The translations under genes and the position numbers were made by a program. Below are positions 34,701-47,866 of a stretch of DNA of 64,000 nucleotides, piece after piece (the stretch's first letter is position 1; each line of letters starts with the position of its first letter). The notes below the pieces were generated by a model that saw nothing but the letters and a program-made list of their open reading frames with translations, was not told the DNA's origin and searched no databases. The stretch lies in assembly GCA_019787685.1 (NCBI GenBank), contig JAHNUO010000029.1, positions 1 to 64,000 on the forward strand, given 5' to 3'. The DNA comes from Chiua virens. Its lineage: Eukaryota; Basidiomycota; Agaricomycetes; Boletales; Boletaceae.

Positions 34701-36908
34701 AGTGTCTTGCTAAAGTTCGCCAATTCGCTCTCCGCTTCGGCAAGCTCGTGTTCTTTGTCCCTGATCCCTTAGAGTCAGTCGACGGCTTCACACAAGATGA
34801 CGTGGCAAACCTCGAGACGCGATCGATCTCGCGTTCCATATTCGCTGGGAGGGCATCCTTGCCGACCAGTTTTCGGAACTTGGGATTACACAATTCGAGC
34901 CTGTAAAATTATCATTGATGAGTTTGTAAATTCGATCACCTAAGCCTCCATCGGGAGCCTACGCACGTATTGGTGATTTCGAGCTTCCTGCTTCTCTTTT
35001 CCGCCCGCTTCAAATCCAACCTTGCTCGTGCGTCCGCCTGCAAACTCAGTCCCCTGAGCTCTGTATTCAGATCATCGCGCCTGTCCTCCATCTCCCTCGC
35101 TTTGGAGGTTCGCTCGCCCAAACGCTCCTCGAAGTTAGCTTCTTTGATGTCCCTCTTGATTTTTTCGAGGCGTAATTTCTTCTCTTCGATGTCCCCAGAC
35201 AACGTCCGTAGCTCTGACGCCAATCCTTGCATCGTCTCGACAGCCGTTTCCGCCTTTGATATGGCCTCATGTTTATCTCTCTATCAGACGAAAACAAATC
35301 GAGGTCAACGACAACAAGCGCTAACAAGTAACAATGTAACGCACGATTTGTTCACGGGTGTTGCTGCGTTGTAGCTTCAAGCTTTCCAACTCCGTGTGAA
35401 GCTGCCTCGACTTGCGATTGAACTCGTCGTTCTTACCGCGGATCTCGCTCTGGAGCTTCTCATACTCGGAGCGTTGCTTGCGTTGGAGGTCACCCAGTCG
35501 ATAAATGAACTCATTGACCTTTTCGCGCTCTAGGGGGCTGTGGTTGAATCCTTTGATGTTGTGCTTGTCGCTAATCTCGCGAATAAGCTCTTCGCGTTCG
35601 CTCATGCGACGGCTATGCGCCTGTGAAATGATGTAGTCGTCAGAAAGACATCACTACGTAAGATTTCCGGAACATACCTTCGCCTCTGCAGCTAGCTCTC
35701 CGTGTTCGTTGATGAGTTCAACGTGCGTGCGACGAGCTCTCGCAAGCTCGTCTTCAAAGTCTTGTCGTTCCGACTCGTGCCGCCTTCTATTCTGCTTCTG
35801 CTTGGCAATGTTTTCGTCAAAGTTTCGCAAACGAGATTGCAATTCTTCGTCAGAACCTACACAAACCAGCATTCAGTCCACATGACCAACGCCAACGGCA
35901 TCCATACCTTCGATCTCCTCAACCGTCTCTCGAACCTCTGCGAGCTCTTGCTGATAATGTTCCTTCTTCTGTTGCAGATTCTCTACCTTCACGTACACCT
36001 CTCGGAACCTGGTGGCAGACTCGTAAAAGTGCGCATTGTTCTTGACGAGTTCTTCATATTTTGCCTTGCATTCCTCGTATTGAAGCTGCTTAGAAGTGAT
36101 GGTGTTGTTGAGGTCGACTATACGCGTACGGAGCTTGTCTGCGTGTGCTTTCTCCTTGGAAAGAGACTCGAGACGTTCCTTGTCTGCCTTGAGATCCGCG
36201 ACACGATCTTTGCGTAGCGATTTGATAGAGTCGAGCGCTTTAGTGTACCTGTTCAATGTTACTCGTACCGTATATGCGACAAAAGTGACGATACACGGAC
36301 CTCGTCGCCTCGAAAATGTCGTCAAATTTCTTCTTCAAGGCAGCAGGCTCTGCAAGCGGCCACCACGACTCTTCTTGATGACAAAAAATGACGTTCTCAA
36401 GCACCGACTTGGACACACCAAGTAAATGTGGAATTTCTGCGTCCATCTCGGCGCACTTGGTCGAGATCACCCCTCTCTGCGTAACGTGAGCGTACGACAC
36501 CCGTCACAAGTAGACCACACTCACCTTGCCTCCCTTCTCGGCATTACTGTCTGCCAATCCCAAGATGCTCTCCAACGTCTTCATCGACAGCCCCGTCTTC
36601 TTCGCGGTCACCGACAAATTCCGCACGACGAGCATCCGCTGTCCGTTTGCGGCAAGAAAGCGCAACTTGACCTGTGCCTTGACCTCTTTCTCGTTGGCCA
36701 TCTTCGGGTCGTGCACGAACGCGCCCCCACGGGTGTTGGGTGGCTGATCGCCCGTGGTGGCATACTTGAGACATTCGATGATGGTCGTCTTACCGCTCCC
36801 ATTGTGTCCCACGATGACGGTGACGGGAGAGAAGAACTCGATGACGGAGACTTGCTTGTCGTCAAAGGAGCGGATGCCCCGAACAGCAAGCTTGTTCAGG
36901 CTCGACAT
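31762..36908 (-). CDS. RAD50: DNA double-strand break repair protein RAD50
   Basis: RAD50 is the SMC-like ATPase of the MRE11-RAD50-NBS1 complex, which tethers and processes DNA ends and signals damage. The ATG at 36908 gives [17 protein letters not shown]. The Walker A motif is GHNGSGKT, the Q-loop is VIFCHQEES, and long coiled coils flank a zinc hook ([11 protein letters not shown], with the CxxC near 34316). The signature motif is [18 protein letters not shown] and Walker B is [14 protein letters not shown] last intron (31811-31870) splices YYW to [18 protein letters not shown] and TAG at 31762. Around 18 short introns are scattered through the gene. All key residues are present, so it is probably functional. 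Its start lies 198 bp from the divergent WD40 gene. Confidence 0.95.
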
Positions 36909-37039
36909 GGGGGAAGAGTCGTGACACCGCACGACGCGTCACGCGCTTTTGTCACTTCTAATCTCAGGGGCTATTTACTTTACATACAGCTGCGTTTCAA
37001 AGTCAACCTGAGGTCACAAGGCGGACACGTGTATGCTAG

Positions 37040-37106
37040 GAGGCAAAGAGTTTCTGCGAGTCAACAATCACGCGGTCAATCTTGTTGTCGTACTGTCATG
37101 CTACTG
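37040..37106 (+). promoter_or_regulatory. Conserved proximal promoter/leader of the WD40 gene family, copy 1
   Basis: The block CGCGGTCAATCTTGTTGTC...CTGTCA just upstream of the ATG is shared with 55190-55225 (CGCGGTCATTCTTGTCATATTGTCACTC) and with 59485-59534. It is conserved although flanking DNA differs, so the copies were duplicated with their promoters or the block is functional. Confidence 0.5.
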
Positions 37107-40100
37107 ATGTTTTTGAAATTTTTCGGATTACGCCAACTTCTTGGATTGGATGATAACGGTGAGTAGTAATGTATATAACACGAAGGAAAGACAAACTGAC
37201 GGAGTGCAAGAGTCGAGTGAGATCGCTGCCGTGGGCAGCAAGGCTCAGAAGGAAAGTCAAAGCAGAGATGAAGAAAGCGAACGCGAGACAGTTGAGAATG
37301 CGATATCGACGGCGCCCTATCCGGACAGCGCCTCCAAGACAATTCAGGGGGATGTTGCCATGTCCAGCAAAGTCGAGGGAATGGAAGAAGAGCCGGGCCG
37401 ATCCGACCAAGACGAAAGAATCGAAGATAGGATACAGACGAGGACATATTCAAACAGGGCTTTCAGTATCGACATGCACAGCACAGTCGCGGAAGGGGGG
37501 CTGAACCGCCAAGATGGGCGAAGCGAGGGCATCGAAGACGTGATGTGGACGAAAGAATCCAACATTGTCCAAGAGAGTAGTGAAGTGTCGAACAAGGTGG
37601 GAGGAGAGGAAGAAAGAGCGAATCAAAGCGAGGGGATCGAGGAAGCAATAATGACGAGCACTCTAGGCACCATCGAGGCTGCCGAATCAAGCAAGATCGA
37701 GGAAAAGGAAGAAAGGCCGAGCCGAGATGAAGCGATCGAAGATGCGACATTGACAAGGGCCTTAAATACCTTACAGAAGAATAGTAGGTTGTCCAGCGAA
37801 GCCGAAGAAAAAAAGCCAAGCGGAGACGACGAAGGCGATGTAATCAAGGATAGCACACTGACGATTCAGACGGCCCATACCTCGATCGTGCACACAGACA
37901 AAATGAAGGCAATCAAGATTGATGGTGGAGGTGACATACATGCAGTTGTGTTCACCGCTGATGGGAAACACATCATGACTGGTGGAAGCGACAGAAAAAT
38001 TCGATGCTGGGGGATAGGTGATGGCAAGGAAGTGGGGAACCCAATGGATGCGAGGGGCCGTACGCTAGACATTGCGGTGTCGCGAGATGGAAGATGGGTC
38101 GTGAGTGGGTCCACTAAGGGCTTCGCGAGGGTGTTTGACACGCACAGCCAAAAATTGGTGGCCGAGTTCAAAAGACACGGAGACGCTGACGTGAATACTG
38201 TCGACATCTCTCCTGACCAAACGAATTTAATCCTCACAGGATCGGATGATGGGACCGCCCGTGTCTGGTCATGGTGGAGTGGCGAGGAAATCAGCACCAC
38301 ATACTATGACGACTCAGTCATCGCAGCAAAATTTTCGCCAAACGGACAGTTTGTAGCTATCGCAACACCGCGGATGGTTCGGATTTACAAAAACAAAAGC
38401 GGCCATTTCAGCGAACTTGACTCAGAATACCGTCAGTACTTCATTCACAAGCCATCCACTACCTGGCATTGCAACAGCAAACAGCTATTCGTTTTGTCTT
38501 GTGATGGCTACATTCATCATCTTAGCATAACGACTGGTTTTGTACTCTCAAAGTGGCGGATTCATAACGATGACGGCCGTCCTCACACGTGCCGCATTGC
38601 CTTTACAAGCCTGGATCACTGGCACCATGGACATGTGGCACACATCATAGGTTCCACTAATTCGTCCGTCTCCTTCTGGGATACGGCAACGCACAAGCAA
38701 CTTGGAATCTCGTCTCCCATCACCCATGCTGATATTGTCACGTCCATGGCTATCTCCACAAGTCCAAGGCATGACATGGCAACTAGTGCGGGAAAAACCA
38801 TTACAATATGGAATGTCGGGGACATTCTTTCACGTTCATACTGCTATAACGTAAGTTCCCCTCTCCCGATGCGTAACTTGCTCACTTACCATGACACAAC
38901 AGCTCGTCCAAATCCTCCAAGGCCACCTTACGAACCTTCGAAGTCGCTTCGAGGCGCGGTCGCGCCAGCTCAGATACCGCAAAATTACCACGCTCAAAGC
39001 TCGACTGGAGGACCTGAACCATTCAATTGCTACCAAATCGGAAGAGCTTGACGCCGTGCAGCGAGACCTCGACCGGTTTCCCGATGTATCCCGCGAGCTC
39101 ACCTCTGCCCGCAATGACCTCGCATACTTCCAATCACACATACACGGGGTCCGCCAACGCTACAATCAACAGACGACAGAACTCAGGGCTGCAGTTGCAG
39201 ATCATCAGTTCCAATTATGCGACATCCAACGCTTCATCACGATCTCAGATGCATACTCCGAGTACACAATCGTCCAGACCCTTGAAAGGCTCAATTTAGC
39301 CATTCAATTGACGTCAGTCTTCATGGCTAGATATCTCTTGAACAATTCGCAGTCTCCGGCTGTCGAGGAACGAACCTTTGCAGTACAGCGAGTCTCGGAA
39401 CTTGTTTCCCAACCCTTGGCAAATCGCCTAGGAACAATACGACGCGACGTCATAGCTTCGTCCCTTCCGGTAGCATTCCGAGCCTACCTCATTTCTCGCG
39501 TACACCAGATGGTTTCTTCATGGACGATGGATAAAGGGCGTGACAAAGTTGTCGGCGGGATATACAGTCGAGTGCAGGATTCAGGCAAGGAGTTTATTTC
39601 CACGAATCACCGAGTATTTTATTCACGACAACAACAGAGTCTCGGATCTTTACCGCTCGTTGGCGTTCTCTCACACATGCTTATATCCCCAGCGACACAG
39701 ACAACCTCGTCTCAGACACTATCCAGGGGCTTTCAGACATCGCCTTGGCAGCTGGTTGTGTCGCCTCCGCTTCGGCCGCGGACTTAAAGATCTCGTATAG
39801 GTTTCAACGCAAGATATTGTACATCGTCTCGATCTCTGAAAACCTTAGAAGATCCATTTGGAATGCGCGGGTGGCAGACTTCAAACTCATGAATGCACAT
39901 GCCGGTCAGGTATTCGACGGGACTACCATGGAGGTGGGTTACCACAAAGGTCGGGCGAGACCTGGCAGGGGCCAGAAAGTTTTGTGCACGACTCAGTTAG
40001 GATTGATGAAGGAAGTCATCACGGAGTCGCAAGATCCGGGCCAGAATACTACGTTGATGATGTGCACGCCGGTGGTCAAGGCGAAAGTTCTTGTGGGGTC

Positions 40101-40116
40101 TTCACTCGTTGAGTAA
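37107..40116 (+). CDS. WD40 / coiled-coil / helical-domain fusion protein, copy 1 (950 residues)
   Basis: Proposed exons are 37107-37158, 37211-38850, 38903-39584 and 39638-40116, which join in one frame. The protein has a short hydrophobic start (MFLKFFGLRQLLGLDD) and about 230 acidic Ser/Glu-rich residues with repeated SSKxEExEE units. A WD40 propeller follows (AVVFTADGKHIMTGGSDRKI, DISPDQTNLILTGSDDGTA, TSMAISTSPRHDMATSAGKT). Next come a heptad-rich segment (LRSRFEARSRQLRYRKITTL) and a helical region with ITISDAYSEYTIVQTLERLN and FTARWRSLTHAYIPSDTDNL. This last region resembles uncharacterised Agaricomycete proteins; no function is known to me. The last intron (39585-39637) uses a GC donor, GCAAGG. 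The gene diverges from RAD50. Confidence 0.75.
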
Positions 40117-40724
40117 TAAGTCAAGCTCATAGCACGGAGGCCGTCAGCTTTGGGGGTTTGTCCGCTCCCTGTTAAACTTATTCACATGTATTAGGTCTTT
40201 ATCTTTGTTGTTTCTCTTCTCCATCTGAGCCTTACACAGAGTACTGACTTTGTGGCTCCCAAGGTTGATTACGACGAGACCAAAATTCTTCTGTTTTATA
40301 GTAAAGGTTCTGTTCAGTGAGGTCAGTGCAATCACACGGCGGGACAAGATCTTAAGAGTTCAATTTGCATCTGCGTCGTACTCCGCACCCGAATCGGTTT
40401 CAGTGAGGATACAGCAAGGAGAGAAGTATTCCACCAAGTACAGCACCCCGACTTTCAGAGACGATGAATCATGAATTTCTCGGAGCGTTGCCAGTGGGCT
40501 GAGTTGCCGATGCTACATGCGAATCTCCTTATACTCGGTATACAAAGCAAGGTTTCCAATTCAAAACATGAAATTCACTCTCGTTCTACATTTCATCAAC
40601 GGCCCGGGATATGAAAGACCTCCTCAAGACGTACCATGACTCGGAAACAAATACCGGTCAGAAAACGCGGTTGCGTTCCTATCTTACAATAATCCTCGCT
40701 CCACCGAATACCCCTCTTCACCCT

Positions 40725-41568
40725 TTAGAATGGCGCCACCTTAGGTTCGGTGATGCGAGCCTCCAAAAAGTTTTCCGTCCCCCAGTATTGTTTGATTCTC
40801 TCATCTGCAGTTACCTTTGCATAGTGGGCAAAAACGTGGGGGAACTTCGCACGGTCAACAGCCCCGAGCGCCCTGCTCGAAGCAGCGTGAATCGCGCCAG
40901 CCAGAACAAGGTCGGCGAGGGTTAAACTATCCAAGGCGACGTAACCCGAAGGACGCGCCGCGAGATGCGACTCTAAATGCTCGAGCGCACTAATGATCCT
41001 GTCCGTGTTCTTATTCAAAATCTGTCAGTGTATACCGTCAGCCGAACGCATCGACGACGGAGGCAATCGTGAAAACCGACCTGGGGCGTGAATGGCGTAA
41101 AGTAGCCGTATATCATCCCTGCGACGAGCCCTGCCGGAATGCCGATTTCGTGTTCAGCAAAGTGTAACCACTGATCGACGAGGGCCACTTCATGTGCATT
41201 GGCGCCCAACAGGTTCACGGAACCGATACTGCTCACTGGAGTGAGACGCATAAATGACAGGTGCCAACTGACCACGCCCACTGTGCCACTCACAATACCG
41301 GGCGATGGGAGCACCTTCGATCAGCTTGAATCCATCCGCACCCTCGAAAGAAGGGATCTTCCCATACGGGAACTTGGCCACAAATTCGGCAGGTTTGCTC
41401 TTGAACGACCACTCGGGTGTATTAAGCTCAAACCCATTGACGGCTGCGACACTGAGAATCTGGGAGTATAGGTGAGCTTTGCTCTGAAACCACGCCGAAG
41501 CGATCCTGACGTACGACTTTGGTCTGACGCTGGTCAGCGTTACCCCAAAGTGTACCAATAGGTGCCAT
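40725..41568 (-). CDS. eEF1B-gamma-like glutathione S-transferase, array copy A
   Basis: Four exons start at ATG 41568 (MAPIGTLWGNADQRQTKV) and join to ILSVAAVNGFELNTPEW and SKPAEFVAKFPYGKIPSFEGADGFKLIEGAPIARY, which form the GST N-terminal thioredoxin-like half. LVDQWLHFAEHEIG...GMIYGYFTPF and LESHLAARPSGYVALDSLTLADLVLAGAI form the all-helical C-terminal half. This is the GST module of translation factor eEF1B gamma, but the C-terminal EF1G domain is absent, so it is a stand-alone enzyme or scaffold of about 220 residues. Introns fall after KV, ARY and TPQ as in the other three copies. Confidence 0.85.
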
Positions 41569-42670
41569 TTTACAACAGGGATGGATACACGGTAAGGAAA
41601 TAGTTGAGCAAATGAGTGAGCGCTGGCCATGGCGCGATACCCCCTATTTATGCGCCGTTCCGATCGTGATGCATCATGCATCGACCAACCTCAGCTGCGC
41701 CGAACAGCCTCGCCTCCGCCGGAAACGTCTGCACAGTCAGCAAAGAGTACTAGTCAGCGGATAACAATATGAATCAGCAATCCACGACATCGCATCATAT
41801 TCCGTAATCGCCTAGAGTAGTAAGTGTGGCGCAGCTGATTGGCGGGGGACTCGGAGATTGCCCGCGCTACTCACCGAGACATATGACAGTTTACTGAATC
41901 AATTGATCTCACAACCATCCTGTAACCTTTGTGTTGCGCAAACCACCTCAAATTAAGCGCCTTATCGATGTGCGGTGTTGTGCAAATGAATCGCTGTGAA
42001 ACGCGGTGGCTGCGGAGTGTTGGCACGGTCTCTGGCAATCAGGACACGCTGCGGTAAGTAACTACGGTGGACTGTTCTTCGACACATCGTATCCCTGAAG
42101 CAGACAACTTGAAGGCACTTGAAAATTCCGTCAACGGGGGATGACTGTCTAGCGGCGCAGTACTGGTTACGAACGACCCCTGAGTCAGGCTTAAATAACA
42201 GGGTCAACGAGTCATAAATCCTGGAATCAACATGAGTCACGTCGAGTCAATGCTGCGATCACCAATACCTTTCTTGGCCACTGTTCATCTCCGTTTCAAC
42301 CCTGTGACCATTACGCGGACGAAGCCGGGTGACTCGACTTATAGACCTCATTGATGGTTTTCAAAGCCAAAAATTATCGCCATGGTATTGAGAGCGAGTA
42401 GATGTCACACGAATTAGGCAAATCCCAGATACAGCAAATTCCTAGGTTGGATATTCCGTGACACCGATCTAGGAGGCCGGAACTTTGCCACGATCAGATC
42501 ATCAAGCGCTCATACAGCCTCACTAACGAGAAGTAGATGGATGGAGCCATAGTATGGTTCTGGAGGAGTGCTTTCATTCCGTCACAAAGCTCTCCCAGCT
42601 GTGCATTTCCTGTGATACCGACTGATACTACTCCAACACTCCTAATATTATACATACTCTTTCAGGTTCC
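41569..42670. other. Spacer between GST copies A and B
   Basis: It contains the promoter of copy A and the 3' flank of copy B. No additional gene was supported. Confidence 0.4.
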
Positions 42671-43508
42671 TCAAGCGAACGTCACCGGCTTATATTCAGT
42701 GATGCGCACATCAACGAATTTCTCCGTTCCCCAGTATTGTTTCACCTTCTCATCTGAGGTCACCTTTGTGTAGTGAGCAAATACGTGGGGAAACTTGGCG
42801 CGCTCAGCAGCTCCGAGCGCAGAGCTCGCGGCAGAAAAGATCACACCCGCCAGAATATAGTCGGCAAGGGTCGGAGTGTCCAAGGCGACGTAACCGGAAG
42901 AACAGGTCGCGAGATGCGATTCAAGGTAGGTGAGAGAGCGAAGAATACGCTCCGTTTCTTTCTCCAGAATCTTGAGCAGAGTGTCAGACAAATATATCGA
43001 TTTAGATGGTAAGATCCAACCTCGAGATTGAAAGGCCAAAGGTAGCCGTAGATCATGCCCGTGATGTTCCCCGTCGGAGCGCCGATTTCGTGTTCAGCAA
43101 AGTGCACCCATTGATCGATTATAGCAGCCTCGTTTGCATTGGAGCCCGACAAGTTGACGGAACCGACACTGCTCACTGGAACAAGTGTGACCGTCGAGAA
43201 AAAAAGTAACAGTGTACCATACTCACGATAACGGGCAATCGTGGCACCTTCAATGAGCTTAAGCCCATCTGCACCTTCGAAGGCGGGAATCTTTCCGAAT
43301 GGGAACTTGGTTGTAAACTCTGGAGGCCGATTCTGGAATAAAAATTCAGGTTGTTCCAGCTCGAGCCCATTGATGGCTGCGACACTGAAGATCTACAGCG
43401 AAACAGGTTCACAGGTTAGTATGAATCTGAAAAATCAAATCGATTCTAACGTACAACTTTGGTCTGACGCTGGTTAAGATGACCCCAGAGGGTACCGAAA
43501 GGAGCCAT
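42671..43508 (-). CDS. eEF1B-gamma-like glutathione S-transferase, array copy B
   Basis: ATG at 43508 opens MAPFGTLWGHLNQRQTKV. The exon order and intron positions match copy A. Key pieces are SVAAINGLELEQPEF, KFPFGKIPAFEGADGLKLIEGATIARY, SGSNANEAAIIDQWVHFAEHEIGAP, and LTYLESHLATCSSGYVALDTPTLADYILAGVIFSAAS. The C-terminus is ITEYKPVTFA. The frame is intact. It lacks the EF1G domain. Substitution of R-P by C-S at ATCSSGYVALD is a private change among the four copies. Confidence 0.85.
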
Positions 43509-44986
43509 TTGGAAACGAGGATAGAGAAGGTACGGAAATAAAACGACTCTTTATATGTAGGTTCACCGTGCCGAATATCTCACATGAGAAAAGTCAGCAA
43601 GGCAAGCGGGTAACGAAGGAAATCGGTGATCTGCAACACATGCGTTATATTCCGTAACAAGACTGGGATCTTACCTGCTCCGTGTCGTATTTGCTGAGTC
43701 ACTCGACCTCATGACCATTCCAAAGTTTCACCACAAAGCCTCCTTAAGCGCATCGGGCTTTCTTAACGTGCTCCGGGAGTCATACAAATTGATGCAATTA
43801 AATTGGAATGAGGGTGACGCGGTGATAGAGATACTCAACCCGCGGCCACATCGCAGAGCTGAATAATGTCCTGGAAGTTCAAAATGAGAGATGCATCAGG
43901 GTTACGACGCGCGTGCCAAATCTTTCCGCCGTAGCTTGACCTTCCGCACTTCGGTGAGGTCTGTAAGATGGACAGCACACAATAATAGTAGTTTGTAGGT
44001 ATACTCCAATCCCAGAAATCAACGAATAATCAAGTTTGGGAGAAGTACCTACAATTATAGTGTTGTTGAAAACAGCCGGAACGAGTTAGAACCGGTATAT
44101 ACCTTGCTCTGCGCCATTGTTCGTCTCAGCTTCGACCCATAAATGGCGTTCTCTGACCTTTCGCCAATACAGGATCACTTCTTGAATCTTGATCATGACT
44201 CGGAGTGGCCGTCATATTGTGGGAGCCGAACGGACCCAAAACAGTAGCAAACACCGAGTTGGTCATTTGAAACTGAATTGGAGTCACAAGCTGGAGAAGA
44301 GTTCAAAGCGGGGAGGTTACATAAAAGAGGTCCGAGTCAGTTTCCTTATTCTCAAAACAATTTACTTGAGCACTGACTCCGTCAAGTCCATCATCACCTG
44401 GTCCGTGCGTACCCTGCAATGCGGAACGAAATGACGCAAGGTCAGAAGTTGTCATCGACGTCGTTCGTTGTCATTCGTCCAGTCCAGTAATACTAATAGG
44501 CGATATCGAGAGGACTTCATTGAAACTGAATAATTGGCCACAAGACACAGGTGCTTGCCTACCTGCAGGGAATTTGAGAGAGTTGAAGAGCCTCTGAAAT
44601 GGTAGTAAGCTCTCTTTCGCTTCTGGCGGTGCTTACCTTCTCTTCCTAATAATCTACTTCGGCACTGGGAATACTTCGACCCGTCGATGGAGACGGAAAG
44701 CCTCCCTGTCTTTAGTGATCCGCATCATGAAGTTTTTGATGCCAGAAAAGCGAAACGAGAAGCCATGGAGCAACGAAGAGTTATGTTATCGTACTGACCC
44801 ATGGTGATCTTCGTAGACTGGGAGCACGAGGTGGGTGGCTTCTTCCGAATGTCTGTTTCATCACGAATTCATTAGCATAATCTTGCAACTTGAAGTACGC
44901 TCCTTGGGAAGTACGAGCGTTCCCTAGCCTGGTCAAGAATGGTGGACGTTTCACATATTACAACCACACTCGCTGACATTACGCTG
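43509..44986. other. Spacer between GST copies B and C
   Basis: This is the longest spacer of the array. Only short frames without recognised families are present, for example 44189-44434. Confidence 0.4.
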
Positions 44987-45864
44987 TTACTTTTCGTCGT
45001 ACATCCTGACGAGATCGTCTATCTGCTTAGGCTCAGTGATACTAACATCTACGAATTGCCTCGTTCCCCAGTATTGCTTCACCTTCTCATTTGAAGCAAC
45101 CTTTGCATAGTGAGCGAAAACGTGGGGAAACTTGGTGCGTTCAGCAGCTCCGAGGCAAGCACTTGCGGCGACAAAAATCACACCAGCCAGAACAAAGTCT
45201 GCAAGCGTGAGAGTATCCAAGGCGACATAACCGGAAGGCCGTGCCGAGATATGTGACTCCAAGTAGGTGAGGGAACGAATAATGCGCTCAGTTTCTCTGT
45301 TCACATTCTTCGAGCACATGGCTGTCAGGCAAGTATGTTAAAATTACTGATGGTACGAGGACTTACCTCGAGATTAAAAGGCGCGAGGTATCCGTAGATC
45401 ATTCCCATAATGTTCCCCACTGGAGTTCCGATCTCTTGTTCAGCGAAACGCATCCATTGATCGACAAGTGCCACTTCCTGCACATTGGAGCCCAACAGGC
45501 TAACAGTCCCAATGCTACTCACTTAAGCAGGATAGGTAAGCACATGGTAACGGTTGACCGAACAAATGGGAGCACGTCACTCACGATAACGGGCGATTGC
45601 GGTACCTTCAGATAGATTTAATCCGTCTGTGCCCTCGAATGTGGGGATCTTTCCGTATGGAAACTTGGCCGTAAATTCAACAGGTTTGTTGTGGAACGAC
45701 CACTCAGGTTGTGCGAGCTCGAAGCCATTGATGGCTGCAACACTGAGGATCTGTCATACAGTCCCGCATTAGTATCGATCTGAGGATTCATGGAACAAAT
45801 CGCAACGTACGACTTTGGACTGGCGTTGACCAGGACGACCCCAGAGTGTACCGACTGAAGACAT
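44987..45864 (-). CDS. eEF1B-gamma-like glutathione S-transferase, array copy C
   Basis: ATG at 45864 opens MSSVGTLWGRPGQRQSKV. The second exon reads SVAAINGFELAQPEWSFHNKPVEF, the third MSSIGTVSLLGSNVQEVALVDQWMRFAEQEIGTP. The fourth (acceptor CTCGAAG) reads NVNRETERIIRSLTYLESHI and ends PKQIDDLVRMYDEK. It shares the extended C-terminal tail with copy D, so C and D are the closer pair. The frame is intact and no EF1G domain follows. Confidence 0.85.
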
Positions 45865-46953
45865 TTTACAACGCGGATAGCGAAGTAATGGAAGCAGCTG
45901 AAAGAATGAAACATCATGGCCCGGGTACTCTATTTATACGCTCAAGCATCGCCTAGGAGCCTCAATGGTGATAAGAAGGGGCGGCGGATAAGAAGATTGA
46001 TTTCCCATGATCGGCAATCTATAGCACTTGTATCACGTTCCGCAACATGAAGTTGGTCCTCTGTCCACTGATTGATTGATCTTTGCCGTAAGCTTCTCGC
46101 GAGACCATGACAGGAACTGAATCGATCATCCAGGATCATCCGGATTCCGTATGGTCCTCAGAGCTGGGGGGGTTTGTCAAACTGTGAGTGCTGGCAAACG
46201 TCTCACGTCTCGGCAACAACATACCATCGTTGAATAACAGACCCGCAAGGAATTTTGATTTCAAAGTCCACAGACTCTACACGGTTCAACTCCAAGAGTG
46301 GTTCTTGCAGTCATCAGTCACCTACATAAAGATCTCTGTATATCAGCATTTGTCGCCACGTACGGTAACGTCCGCGAAAGTAAGATGACTTTCATGATTT
46401 CATTGTAGAAGTAGGGCTGAAGAACCTGGGAGAGTCGCCAAGCAGCGTGTATTTGATAACGTGAGATCCCCAGGACTTCAGGCATTCACCAGCAACCTTG
46501 AGACACCACTGTGGTCTTCAGTGCGTTATTGTAAATTCTGGATAATCAGTATATGTATACTGTCAGCGTGGTAATCACTCAATATAATCGCCTTTTGGTG
46601 TAGCGGTTAAGCATCAGACGGTCTAACCATTGCAGTTATCTGGGGACTTGCATGTTGACTTTGCATCTCCCAGTACTGCAGTGCACCCTCATAATTCGAG
46701 TTGCCAATTTACTGGGTTGGGAACTTGACGATGATCGATGATCGATGACGCTTCAGTCCGACTTGCATTCAAGTGTCTTGAACGAGAAGCAGCCAATCGG
46801 GCTGAGTTACTACTTAATATAATGTTACAAGTACATGGTAAGCCAAGGGAATCTCAGCGAAGATAAGTAAATTGTACACAAAATCATCGAATCCACTCGT
46901 CGCAGTCTCCCAAAATTCACTATCAACAGCGTAGAACTGACCATATGATAATA
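45865..46953. other. Spacer between GST copies C and D
   Basis: It holds the upstream region of copy C and a tRNA-like A box near 46598. No protein gene is supported. Confidence 0.4.
46591..46690 (+). other. tRNA-like sequence (A box only), possible tRNA pseudogene or SINE head
   Basis: TGGTGTAGCGGTTAAGCATC at about 46598-46617 fits the tRNA D-arm and pol III A-box consensus. No complete cloverleaf, acceptor stem or good B box could be paired downstream. It is not a functional tRNA gene as far as I can see. Confidence 0.25.
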
Positions 46954-47866
46954 TCAATCGATGTTTTTCCGAGACTCGCCGTCATACATTCTCGAGATGA
47001 CTTCATGCGGTTTAGGTTCAGTGATGCGAACGTCCACGAATTGCTCTGTTCCCCAATATCGTTTCACCCTCTCATCCGAAGTCACTCTTGTATAGTGAGC
47101 AAAAACGTGAGGGTACTTGGCGCGTTCAGCAGCTCCGAGGGCACCGGCATCACTCGTGGTGCTGTAAATCACACCAGCCAGAACGAGGTCAGCAAGGCTC
47201 AGAGTGTCCAAGGCGACGTAACCGGAAGGACGTGCTGCGAGATGCGACTCGAGATAGTTAAGCGCGCGAGTGATCATATCAGTGTTTCCATTCACATCCT
47301 TTATGATCATACAGTGATCAGATACCCAATTCAACATCGAGTAATGCGGGAACCTACCTCTAGATTGAAAGGTGCGAGATACTCGTAGATCATCCCCATG
47401 ATATTCCCCGTCGGAATTCCGATCTCTTGCTCGGAAAAACGCGTCCATTGATCCACCAGTGCCACCTCCTTCGCATTGGAGCCCAACAAATTAACGGTCC
47501 CGATACTGCTCACTTTCCGGGATGAGTATGTGCTATACAACGGTCGACTGAACAATCCCAGTGCGCGCGCGCTACTCACAATAACGGGCGATCGCAGCAC
47601 CTTCAGATAGATTAAATCCGTCCGTGCCCTCGAAGGTGGGGATTTTCCCATACGAGAACTTGGCCGTAAATTCCGCGGGTTTGATGTAGAAAGAGAAGTC
47701 AGGTTGTGCGAGTTCGAAGCCATTGATGGCCGCAACACTAAGAATCTGACAGGCACACCCGGTTAGCATTGATATGAAGGCACGTCGAGTGAATCTTGAA
47801 AGCTTGACGTACGACTTTGGTCTGACGCTGGCCAGGACGACCCCACAGTGTACCGATAGGTGCCAT
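46954..47866 (-). CDS. eEF1B-gamma-like glutathione S-transferase, array copy D
   Basis: ATG at 47866 opens MAPIGTLWGRPGQRQTKV. Later exons give SVAAINGFELAQPDFSFYIKP, FSYGKIPTFEGTDGFNLSEGAAIARY, GTVNLLGSNAKEVALVDQW and DVNGNTDMITRALNYLESHLAARP, ending PKPHEVISRMYDGESRKNID. The intron pattern equals that of the other copies. A derived fragment of its first exon, first intron and second exon is found at 62398-62553. The frame is intact; the enzymatic activity is inferred. Confidence 0.85.

Noticed and set aside
46591..46690. tRNA gene
   Set aside because: Only an A-box/D-arm-like sequence is present. No acceptor stem, anticodon arm or T-arm could be paired, so it is listed only as tRNA-like.
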